Shown: piece after piece, positions 1 through 7,873 of the stretch
Numbering within the stretch: position 1 is the first letter of the stretch
How the letters are laid out: every line of letters starts with the position of its first letter
Origin: an uncultured Alphaproteobacteria bacterium
GTDB lineage: Bacteria; Pseudomonadota; Alphaproteobacteria; Caulobacterales; Caulobacteraceae
Assembly: GCA_937920085.1 (NCBI GenBank)
Contig: CALETE010000066.1
Coordinates: 1 to 17,375, forward strand
Length of the DNA stretch: 17,375 nt
Reading direction: 5' to 3'
The notes under the pieces: model-generated
The model's input: the letters and a program-made list of their open reading frames with translations, nothing else
Databases searched by the model: none
What the model was told of the DNA's origin: nothing
Made by a program: the position numbers and the translations under genes

Positions 1-3000
1 CTTGGGGCCAATTGATCGGTCGCGAGAGCGTCGACCTGATTACGCCGGACCGCTCCGCCGGAGAGCGGCAGTCGAACCCGCGAGGCCGCGAATATTTTTA
101 TTTCCTCCAACCTGAGGCCGAGTCTCGCGGCCAGGACATCAGCGGGGCGTCGACCGCGGTCCAAGGATTTATGTGCCTGGCGCATGGCATGCGTCGTCGA
201 ACAGGGAGCGACGGTGGCTATCGCGGACTGGTCTTCCTCGATTCCATCGATAAGGTTCGGCGCTTACACTCGGTCTATCAGGACGCCGAAGAAATCCGGC
301 GTCTGGCGAGTTTTCGGACGCGCTATTTTCCCGACGATCCGGTCACCGGTCAGCCCCGAACTGAATGCTGCGGCGAGCCGCACGGCTGCGAGATCTTTCG
401 CGACGGTGAGTGTTGGTGGTTCGCGGCCAACGATCGACGCCAGGTGGGCGCTGGCGGTCTGAGGCGTCGGGACTGGCCGCTGGCCGTCGCGCCGCAGCCG
501 GTGACCTCGGGCACGACGGGGCGCGTCGAAGATATGATCCGCCGCAGCGACGTGGTGTTTGCCACCTCCTCGCTCGAGGTTGGGTACGACGATCCCGACA
601 TCACACTCGTCTATCAGCAATATGCGCCGCAGAACCTCGCCAGCTTTATCCAGCGTAAGGGACGGGGTGGGCGGGGCGTCGACGATCGCCCGATCACTGG
701 CGTGACGCTGTCGCTCTACTCGTCTCGGGATAGTTGGTGGTTCCGTCGACCGGGCGAGATGGTCAATCCGCAAGGATTCGACACGCCCCTTAATCCAGCC
801 AACCACTTTGTCCGACGCGCCCAGATTCTGTCGGCCGCCCTGGACGGCGCGGCGCGGTACAGCGCGCGATCTGGTCAGGCACCTTTGTCTGCTACCGGCT
901 ATTTGACCCAAGGCGCGCTGATTGAAGCCGAAACCGCGGTCCAGGACGTCTTTGGCGCCGACCCATGGCGCGAGTTCGAAGCCGATAACTTGGGAGCACT
1001 TTGGGCTGCCGCTTTGGCCGAGGTGAGGCCTGAACCTTTGATCTCAAGCCTCGCAGACGCGCGTGCGGCTATTCCCTGGGTCCCTAACTTCCTGTTCGAG
1101 GCAGTGAACATGCCTCGCTTGAATGTGATGACGCCCGAAGACCCGCCTGGAACCAGCCGTCGTGAAGATATAGGCCTCGTACTTGGAGCTACGGCGCCGG
1201 GCAATGCTACACGCCGGTTTGACCCCCGCATCGTCCATTGGCGCCCGCCAGCCCAAGGCTTAGCGCCTTGGCTCGATGCTGCCGACTACAGGGCCTCGTA
1301 CCGAGCGACGCCGTTCCCCGCCGGAGAATTGATGACGCATCTGCCGACCATCGTCCGCGCGCCGCTGGCGGGTCTTGGCGATGAGATTGTCAGGCCAACC
1401 ACCCTTCGCGTCGAACGCCTTGGCTTGATGCAGGGCTCGGGCTGGACATCCGCATGGGCCGTCGCTCCTGACGGCCAGTCGGTCGTGCGAACCGATGACC
1501 CAGCCCTCGACCCGCGCCGTGTCCAGCACGACAGCAGGACAAGCCTTCGCGGCTTCCCTGTCGTGAAGCCAGACCCTTCGCGGGCCAACCCCGTTGAGAC
1601 AAGGCTGGGGCCTTGGCTCGGGGGCATCGACGCCTTCCTGGGCCATCCGACAGGCGGCCGGGTCACGGGGCTTGCAGTGGCGCGGCTGTTTTGGGGCGCC
1701 GATGTGGAGCTCAAAATGAATGACCGGCAGCTTGAGCCGGCGGTGTTCAGCCAGATATTCAGCGACGCGACTGGCGCCGCTCCGTGCTTGCACGGCTATC
1801 ATGTGCAAGCCGAGGGCGTTCAATTCCGCATCCATACTGAACGGCTGGACGCGTTCGTCGCCGCCGAACTCGAAGCCTTGGCCTCCGATCCTGTCGCTCG
1901 CCGCTGGCATGTCGGCCAGATGCTTCGTTTCATGGTCGAAGATGCGGCCCAAGCGCTTGGCATCAATTCCTTTGAGGCGCGTCGGGGAGCCGACCTCTTC
2001 GTGTCCGCCGCCGCCGATCCCGCCTTGCGCCCTCGTTTGCTCGCCGCGATCCGCTTTTGGGATGACGCGGCATTGGCCGCCTTGCTTGAGGACGTGAGAG
2101 CCGCTCGGCTTGCCCAGCACCCATTGTTGACGCCAACGCGCGTACAGCGGGTAGCCGCTACCCTGGCAGATCGACGCCTCCAAACGGCATTTCAGGACGC
2201 TATGAGCGCGGCAGATGATCCTGCCCGATTTGGCGCGTGGTTGCGCTCGTCTGTGCTTAATGGCCTTGCCGGCCGGCTAAAGGACCTCTTTGTGCATCTG
2301 GGGCGCGGCGACGATCGACAAGTGGTCGGCCACGTGCGGTTGCCCATCCAATTTGATGGAGCCAGTGACGACGTCGTGACCATCTGCGAGGCCGGAGGAA
2401 ACGGGGACGGAACGACGCGGTCCTTCCTGACTAATCTGCCAGCGACAACCGCCGAGTGGACAAATGATTTCCTCGGTGCCTGCCCCAACGCCGATGAGGA
2501 CACGCTGATCCGTCAAGCCCTAGGACAGTTCGATCGCCATGCGGTGTGGCGGGGACTTGATCAGACAAACCTCGCAGCCATGGCGGACTGGGCGGGAGAA
2601 CTCGGATTGCCCCCGGACCAGCCCGTCCCCGCCAGTTTGATGCGGATTTTCGCGGAGTCGGAACGCGTGAGTGGCGAGCGGATTGATCTCTATGACCTCG
2701 CGATCGCAGGCCGCGCCGTGGAAGCGCGATTGATTGAGGAGATGGGGCGTCGGCCTTCGGCCTGGGAACACGCCAGCGCAGTTGTAACTCTTGCCGAAGC
2801 GGATCCGACGTCTGCGCCAGGTCGCCTTCTAGCCGCCTACGGACGCTTGGAAGACGCGTCTCAGGAAGGCTCTCTAAGCGCTGCTTCGCGCTTGGCAGAC
2901 CAAGTCTATCGGCTAGGCACGCACCTCTGCGTGGACGGTTGCCAGGCATGTGTGCATTGGCCCAGCGATCTGATGAGCGACACCATGGCAGAAGCCTCGA

Positions 3001-3038
3001 CTAGCCGGCGACTGCTGCAGCGATTTTTGGCGATCTAG
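1..3038 (+). CDS. dpdJ: DpdJ-type superfamily 2 helicase, 3' part (5' end outside window)
   Basis: The frame is open from the first base of the window to a TAG at 3036-3038 (about 1,010 codons), so the N-terminal helicase half lies upstream. The helicase C-terminal lobe is visible, counting residues from the TTG codon at position 12: GLVFLDSIDK at about 72-81 (motif IV-like), FATSSLEVGYDDPDI at 183-197 (motif V) and QRKGRGGRG at 214-222 (motif VI). A cysteine-rich insert (C119, C120, C126, C134) lies between motifs IV and V. A second cluster near the C terminus (C973, C977, C980) resembles the metal-binding tails of DUF1998-type helicases. The rest of the C-terminal region is not recognised. 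Such helicases belong to the restriction part of Dpd islands. The gene is convergent with the dpdI-like gene; their stops share a CTAG. The helicase call is firm; the DpdJ name rests on context and architecture. Confidence 0.8.
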   Translation, partial: WGQLIGRESVDLITPDRSAGERQSNPRGREYFYFLQPEAESRGQDISGASTAVQGFMCLAHGMRRRTGSDGGYRGLVFLDSIDKVRRLHSVYQDAEEIRRLASFRTRYFPDDPVTGQPRTECCGEPHGCEIFRDGECWWFAANDRRQVGAGGLRRRDWPLAVAPQPVTSGTTGRVEDMIRRSDVVFATSSLEVGYDDPDITLVYQQYAPQNLASFIQRKGRGGRGVDDRPITGVTLSLYSSRDSWWFRRPGEMVNPQGFDTPLNPANHFVRRAQILSAALDGAARYSARSGQAPLSATGYLTQGALIEAETAVQDVFGADPWREFEADNLGALWAAALAEVRPEPLISSLADARAAIPWVPNFLFEAVNMPRLNVMTPEDPPGTSRREDIGLVLGATAPGNATRRFDPRIVHWRPPAQGLAPWLDAADYRASYRATPFPAGELMTHLPTIVRAPLAGLGDEIVRPTTLRVERLGLMQGSGWTSAWAVAPDGQSVVRTDDPALDPRRVQHDSRTSLRGFPVVKPDPSRANPVETRLGPWLGGIDAFLGHPTGGRVTGLAVARLFWGADVELKMNDRQLEPAVFSQIFSDATGAAPCLHGYHVQAEGVQFRIHTERLDAFVAAELEALASDPVARRWHVGQMLRFMVEDAAQALGINSFEARRGADLFVSAAADPALRPRLLAAIRFWDDAALAALLEDVRAARLAQHPLLTPTRVQRVAATLADRRLQTAFQDAMSAADDPARFGAWLRSSVLNGLAGRLKDLFVHLGRGDDRQVVGHVRLPIQFDGASDDVVTICEAGGNGDGTTRSFLTNLPATTAEWTNDFLGACPNADEDTLIRQALGQFDRHAVWRGLDQTNLAAMADWAGELGLPPDQPVPASLMRIFAESERVSGERIDLYDLAIAGRAVEARLIEEMGRRPSAWEHASAVVTLAEADPTSAPGRLLAAYGRLEDASQEGSLSAASRLADQVYRLGTHLCVDGCQACVHWPSDLMSDTMAEASTSRRLLQRFLAI

Positions 3039-3727
3039 GCCGGACTGACCTTCAGCTTGTTCAAAGCCCCTTGATCGTCCAGCCACTTTAGGACCTCTTC
3101 GTGCATAAGGTCCAGGGTCGCGCGGTCGTCTGCCAACGCCTGGAGGAAGGCAGAGACCTTGGGGTCTCCCGCCACTTCCTGCTGTTCTTTGATCAGTTCA
3201 CTTCGAAGCTTAGCGAGTGGCTGGACGATGGTCGGAAGGTCGATCACCGACGTCTGAGCATGTTTTTGAGCCGCTTGGGCCGCATGCACCATCCGACGCC
3301 CCAGGTCGCTAGCGTTGGGGAAGGCCATCAGCAGGGCGCCTACAGACTGTAGGGGCGCATATTGCTGCTCGATCACGCGAGTCCATAGCGGCCGTACCGC
3401 GACTTCCAAGGTGCCTAGCGATTGAACGAAGGTTTGGAACGTGCTGACGGCGTCTCCAAGCGATGGCTCGTCGTCCACATCTTTCATCGCATCCGCAGCT
3501 TCATAAGCCGTGTCCAAGACGCGTTTGATCTGAGACATTATCTGCGTGTCGGCTTGGCCGCCGAGCATGGCTGCGAGTTCTATGGCGGCCTTCAATCGGC
3601 TTTCGTGGCGCGCGACCTCGGTGAAACGTTCCAGCTTCTGCTTGGCTTGGTCGCCGAGTTTTACTCCGGCGGCTGCGGCCGGAAGGAGTTCGGCGGTCTT
3701 TTCGAGTTCTTCAAGTGGGTCGCTCAC
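3035..3727 (-). CDS. Small helical protein downstream of dpdH, dpdI-like by position
   Basis: This is a 230-residue protein with no recognised domain. It is rich in Ala, Leu, Glu and Gln, appears all-helical with short coiled-coil-like stretches, and has no signal peptide, membrane segment or cysteine cluster. The preferred start is GTG at 3727: it overlaps the dpdH TGA as GTGA, and GGGAGG sits 7 bases upstream. An in-frame GTG at 3742 lacks this arrangement. It is the last gene of the dpdF-dpdG-dpdH run, so it is probably cotranscribed and translationally coupled to dpdH, which suggests a partner or adaptor of the DpdH ATPase. Its stop overlaps the convergent dpdJ stop. The position between dpdH and dpdJ is what one expects for dpdI, but no diagnostic motif supports the name. 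Confidence 0.8.
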   Translation of the reverse strand: MSDPLEELEKTAELLPAAAAGVKLGDQAKQKLERFTEVARHESRLKAAIELAAMLGGQADTQIMSQIKRVLDTAYEAADAMKDVDDEPSLGDAVSTFQTFVQSLGTLEVAVRPLWTRVIEQQYAPLQSVGALLMAFPNASDLGRRMVHAAQAAQKHAQTSVIDLPTIVQPLAKLRSELIKEQQEVAGDPKVSAFLQALADDRATLDLMHEEVLKWLDDQGALNKLKVSPA

Positions 3728-6700
3728 GTGTCTGCCTCCCACAAAGTTTTGGCTTCGTTGGCCGCAGCCTCAAGCTGCTCGCCGGCATGCTGGATTTGTT
3801 GCAGGGCTGCGCCTGCGCCGGCAGAGCGCAGGTAGGGTGTTGCCGCCTGGGAGAGCACACTGCAAAGGCTATCTCCTTGTTTTAACGCATCTAACGCGGC
3901 CCGCAAGTCCGCCGCTGGTTGGCTGACCAGCCAGCCCAGCAGCGCCGCGGGCTCGCTCGGCAAGCATTCTGTGTCGGCGATGGTCACGATCAGCGTTTGC
4001 AGCAACACCGAATAGTCAGGGCGAGCCAAGTCCTGCTGAACGCGTTCCCATGTCTCGCGCCATTTGCGTTCATGCTCAGGTGGTAGTTCGCGCAGGAGCG
4101 GGAAAACCTTTTGCGCCGCCTCGTCGATCCGCCGCAGGCGTGCGCCCAGGCTTTCACCCCGCAGGAGCGTCTCCACCTCCGCAGCACGATCGCGCAAGAG
4201 CTTGGTCTCGCCCGCGGGAATGCGCCTCATATAGTCCGACATCTTCGCAGCAGTTTGTCGAAGTCCATTGTCGTCCAGCAGGCTGGTTGTCTCTGCCGCG
4301 TCGGAAAACGCGAGGAAGTTCATACGGCGCTTTAAGCGAATGACGCCCTGGGCCGCCGATCCCGCAGCCGCGATGCCGAATTCCGGAGAATCTCCCTGCG
4401 GCAACTTCACCATGTCCCGAAGCATTGAGCGCAGCTTGCGGTGTTGCTGGTCGGTGTTGCGAAGCGCGTCCTGCCATGGATCGGTGCGCGACTGCGGCGC
4501 CGTCGCGGTGCTGTCCTCTTCGGTGAGAACGACCCGCCATTGTTCGCACGTCGGGGCTGTCGGCGAGACCAGTCCCTTCAGCCAAGCCCGGGCCAGCAGA
4601 ACCTGTGTGGCCGTCGCCGCCATATCCCAACGGGCTCCGTCCGCGAGGGCAGGGGTTCGGCGCGCCGCATGGGCTTTAGCGAGCACGCCAAGGCGGCGCA
4701 GCAGGAACGCGAGGCGGCGGCGATGATACTCCTGATCGGCATCAGACTGGCCGCCGCCGCGCAAGGCGCAGTATGCCTCCAAACCATCATAGAGCCAGGC
4801 CTCACGTTGAATGGCGAAGGTGTAGGCCCGAGCCTGTGACGAGCCTGCGACGATCACGTTGTTGGCTGTAAACAGCGTCGACCATGTCCACCGGTCGATC
4901 CCAAGCGTCAGCGGATCGATGGATTTTAGAACCTCAAACAGCACCTCGTTCCAAAGCGGTGCTTCCTTCAAAGGTGTGGCACCGGTGCGCGCTTCCAGGA
5001 TGTGCCCCTGCAGGCGCTGAAGCTTGGACTTGGTCGTCGGCGTCGATCGCGTGGGTCCGTTGGTCGCCGGTGCTGTCTGTGTCTGCGCCGAGGTCCCCGG
5101 CGGCGGTGTGGGGTTGACAGGAGCAGGGCCCGGCGGCGGATCCGCCGGCTCTGCCTGCCGCGATGTGTCGATGGGCGTTGCCGACACTTCGTCGCCTTGG
5201 GTCGGCGCAGGCTTGCCGTCGCCAAGCCAGGGCAAACGGAAAGCCTCAAAGAGACGTTCTGACACTCCGGCAAGGCGAACCATGCCGTCCGGACCAATCG
5301 TGGTGTCCGACCGCGATATGTCGCCCCAATAGACGAAGGTGCGGCGCAGTCGCTCGATAGTAGCGCGATCCTGATCTGTTGCCTCGATCAGGGCGCGCAT
5401 TGGCCCACTCAGCAAGCCGGCGCGCTCATCAAGCTTTTCGGTCTCGATATCCGGCCCGGGGTAGCGGGCCTCGTCCAGCATGGATGGATTTCGCAGTGTC
5501 GGCCCCAGAACGTTCTGCAGCAGTCCGCGGGGGGTCCTATGCGACTGTCCTTTGTCGTCGGCTTTCAAAGCGTGGAAAAAGGTATCGAGCGCTTGGCCAG
5601 TGAAAGGAAACAGACCCATTTCGTCGACCTCGCCGAACACGGCGTGGCAGGCAGGTCGCTTAGCGCATTCCAAGCAGGGGTTGGGCGGCATGGCTTGCGG
5701 GTCTGCGATGGCGGTCGCGCCCCATTTTAAGAGCTTCGCTTCGCCAGCGCGGGTCGCGTTCAAGTATCTAGCGACAAACGCCCTCCTGTCTGCGCTTTCG
5801 CGCATGGTCACAGCGTCGGCATTGCCTCCAGGCTGGGCGAGTTGAACTTCATGAGTGATCCGATCGCGATAGTTCTTCTGTAGAGCGTCGTAATAGTCAG
5901 GCGTCACCCCCACCACAGAGATTAGGGGGCAGATGTCGTCACGCGTGGAAGCGTCGAGGACCAGGGCGTCAATCAGACCGTTGTCCAGGCCCTGCCAGGC
6001 TGTGATGTCCTCAAGCAGAAGGACGAGACGCGCCCGGCCTTTCAGCGCCGACCGAACACGACGGAAAAGCAAGATCAGGTCTTCACCCGTCACGCCGATG
6101 ACACTTTGGACAGCGTCGTTGAGGCGGCTGTTAAGGGCCTGGAGGAGCGGGAGGCTGGCGGGTAGGTCGCTGGCGTGGGCGGCGCGAATTTCTTCATTGG
6201 ACTCGCCCGCGTCGATCCATCCGCGGATCTTGTCCGCTTCGGCAATTATCTGCCGCGCGAAACGCTGGCTGGGCACACTGTCCTCGACGTTGCCACAAAC
6301 CCGAGCCAACTCGATAACGTCTTCGAGGGCGAATTGGGCGCTTTCCGAGTTTCTAGCGCTCGCTTTGCCATCCATCAGTTCCAGAATCCGCCGCGGGCTC
6401 GTCCAACGTTGTCGGACGCCTAGACTCTGGATCAGAAGGTTCAAATCATGCTTGTCGCACCAATCGGCGTCAGGGCGCCGGTCTTGAAAGAAGCTCCCTT
6501 TGAGCATGGCGCCGAGGGTTGATTGGAAGACCTCAGCCCGGCCGGCAATCCCCGCAGTCTGACGGCGGCGATCGAGGTTTTCGAACAGCGGCGCAAACTC
6601 CGGCCATTTGACCGTGAGTGCGAGCTTCAATTGCTCCAGTGCGCCCTGCAGGCTGCCATCGGCGCGCTGCAGCAGCAAAACTACATCATCGTCGGCGGGC

Positions 6701-6984
6701 CAATGGACATTGAGCCAGCGAATGAGGTGCGATTTGCCTGAGCCGGGGTCGCCTTGGACGACGCAGAAAGCGTGGGGGCGGCGCGGGTCCGCAAGGGCGT
6801 CTACCAGCGCGGCCTCGGTCGACTCGGCAAGATCTTGGCGCTTAGCGCCGCCGATGCCGAACCCACGAATGGGAGTGTGCGTGGCTAGGAACAGCGTGTC
6901 GTCGCCGCCCAGAGCCTCGATGCGGAGCATGGCGTCCGCATCATCGCGTTTCCAGCAAGCGGTCGTGGGGATGAGCTCAAACAT
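3724..6984 (-). CDS. dpdH: DpdH-type large P-loop ATPase
   Basis: This is a 1,086-residue protein. Walker A is GDPGSGKS at residues 78-85 and a probable Walker B is LVLLLED at about 320-326, giving a long AAA/STAND-like ATPase N-terminal half. C437, C440 and C446 (CLEC...C) could bind a metal. A Pro/Thr/Ala-rich low-complexity linker at about 590-650 separates the ATPase half from a roughly 430-residue helical C-terminal half that I do not recognise. The ATG at 6984 is chosen because it overlaps the dpdG stop by 8 bases; the frame stays open 41 codons further upstream, but those codons lie inside dpdG. The next gene starts on its stop codon (GTGA). In Dpd islands DpdH is a restriction-side component, plausibly an NTP-driven sensor or motor; this role is inferred from context. 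Confidence 0.85.
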   Translation of the reverse strand: MFELIPTTACWKRDDADAMLRIEALGGDDTLFLATHTPIRGFGIGGAKRQDLAESTEAALVDALADPRRPHAFCVVQGDPGSGKSHLIRWLNVHWPADDDVVLLLQRADGSLQGALEQLKLALTVKWPEFAPLFENLDRRRQTAGIAGRAEVFQSTLGAMLKGSFFQDRRPDADWCDKHDLNLLIQSLGVRQRWTSPRRILELMDGKASARNSESAQFALEDVIELARVCGNVEDSVPSQRFARQIIAEADKIRGWIDAGESNEEIRAAHASDLPASLPLLQALNSRLNDAVQSVIGVTGEDLILLFRRVRSALKGRARLVLLLEDITAWQGLDNGLIDALVLDASTRDDICPLISVVGVTPDYYDALQKNYRDRITHEVQLAQPGGNADAVTMRESADRRAFVARYLNATRAGEAKLLKWGATAIADPQAMPPNPCLECAKRPACHAVFGEVDEMGLFPFTGQALDTFFHALKADDKGQSHRTPRGLLQNVLGPTLRNPSMLDEARYPGPDIETEKLDERAGLLSGPMRALIEATDQDRATIERLRRTFVYWGDISRSDTTIGPDGMVRLAGVSERLFEAFRLPWLGDGKPAPTQGDEVSATPIDTSRQAEPADPPPGPAPVNPTPPPGTSAQTQTAPATNGPTRSTPTTKSKLQRLQGHILEARTGATPLKEAPLWNEVLFEVLKSIDPLTLGIDRWTWSTLFTANNVIVAGSSQARAYTFAIQREAWLYDGLEAYCALRGGGQSDADQEYHRRRLAFLLRRLGVLAKAHAARRTPALADGARWDMAATATQVLLARAWLKGLVSPTAPTCEQWRVVLTEEDSTATAPQSRTDPWQDALRNTDQQHRKLRSMLRDMVKLPQGDSPEFGIAAAGSAAQGVIRLKRRMNFLAFSDAAETTSLLDDNGLRQTAAKMSDYMRRIPAGETKLLRDRAAEVETLLRGESLGARLRRIDEAAQKVFPLLRELPPEHERKWRETWERVQQDLARPDYSVLLQTLIVTIADTECLPSEPAALLGWLVSQPAADLRAALDALKQGDSLCSVLSQAATPYLRSAGAGAALQQIQHAGEQLEAAANEAKTLWEADT
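3735..3740 (-). promoter_or_regulatory. Ribosome binding site fixing the GTG start of the dpdI-like gene
   Basis: GGGAGG on the minus strand ends 7 bases before the GTG at 3727, inside the last codons of dpdH. It supports the GTGA-overlap start over the GTG at 3742. Confidence 0.6.
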
Positions 6985-7873
6985 CGAGCGTCTGCGGCGT
7001 GAGGGTGACGAATTGCACCGACTTGATGCGGCTATAACGATCATCCGCCAAGGAAATGAGGCCGGGGGCGTCCTGGCGGAAGCCGAGGGTGAGCAGGCCT
7101 TCCTCATCGAGGTCGCGTAGCGCGGTACTTAGCACTGGTGAAATCGAACGACCTTGGGCGGCGAGTCCGATTGCTTCGGCGGCGGCGTTGAAGAGGCGTC
7201 CCCCATCCACGTAGGGCATTCGCTCGGCGATGACCTCAAGCACTTGGCGGATCGGTAATTCCTGACCTGCGGGTAGACCGGATTGCGCCAGTTCTCGGGC
7301 AAGGCGGACCGAGACCGAGGGATGATAGCCGCTAGTTGGCAAGTTGACGGCCAAGCCGACGAGGCCGATCCACCGCCAGAACGGGGCCATCTTATATTCG
7401 TTGAAGATGCGCCCCTCGGCGCCGGTGTTCGACCGCTCGGGGAACGCCTTGTTGATGCCGTCGGCCAGCACCTTGTTGGTGCTTGCATGAAGCCAACCGG
7501 TTCCCTTCGCCTGCTCGGTACGGGCCACAATGTAGGCGAAGGCTCGCAGTACCACTGAGTCCGCCTTGTCTGGCGGAAGGGTAAGCAGCCTCTCGTGAGT
7601 GAGGTCGGCGAAATGGTCTAGATCGCGCACATCCAGGCCGGGCTCGAGGACGTATTGGCCGCTCTGCACGGTGGCGAAATCGAGGCTCGTGGCTGATCCA
7701 AGGGTCTGATCGGCTGCGGTGCTGATTCCGACTGCCGAAGCCTCCCGACCAAAGGCAGGATCGAGCCAAGCCAAGAGTTCGCTGCGCGGCAGTCGCCCTT
7801 CATGAGCGGCCAAAACTTGGACGAGCGACAGCGTCCGTTCCGGCGTCCCTTGGGTAGAGCTCAGAAGGCTCAT
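6977..7873 (-). CDS. dpdG: DpdG-like protein
   Basis: This is a 298-residue soluble protein. Residues about 15-45 (SLVQVLAAHEGRLPRSELL) could form a winged-helix-like N-terminal unit, and the centre has an aromatic segment, FNEYKMAPFWRWIGLVGLA, at 157-175. No catalytic motif, metal site or membrane segment is visible. The ATG at 7873 overlaps the dpdF stop as ATGA. The 3' end overlaps dpdH by 8 bases. The name comes from the order dpdF-dpdG-dpdH and suitable size, not from a known domain. Its place between a helicase and an ATPase suggests a structural or DNA-recognition subunit of the restriction complex; this is inference. Confidence 0.75.
   Translation of the reverse strand: MSLLSSTQGTPERTLSLVQVLAAHEGRLPRSELLAWLDPAFGREASAVGISTAADQTLGSATSLDFATVQSGQYVLEPGLDVRDLDHFADLTHERLLTLPPDKADSVVLRAFAYIVARTEQAKGTGWLHASTNKVLADGINKAFPERSNTGAEGRIFNEYKMAPFWRWIGLVGLAVNLPTSGYHPSVSVRLARELAQSGLPAGQELPIRQVLEVIAERMPYVDGGRLFNAAAEAIGLAAQGRSISPVLSTALRDLDEEGLLTLGFRQDAPGLISLADDRYSRIKSVQFVTLTPQTLDV

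Noticed and set aside
1260..2183. A 307-codon open frame on the minus strand opposite dpdJ.
   Set aside because: It lies wholly inside the dpdJ helicase frame, has no recognisable motif, and long antisense frames are expected in GC-rich coding DNA.
5933..6487. A 184-codon plus-strand frame inside dpdH.
   Set aside because: Arg/Ser-rich composition typical of an antisense shadow of the ATPase gene; no motif and no room for an independent gene.
6985..7107. A start of dpdH 41 codons further upstream, at 7107.
   Set aside because: It would lie deep inside dpdG; the 41 residues are Arg/Ser-rich shadow sequence, and ATG 6984 gives a normal 8-base overlap.
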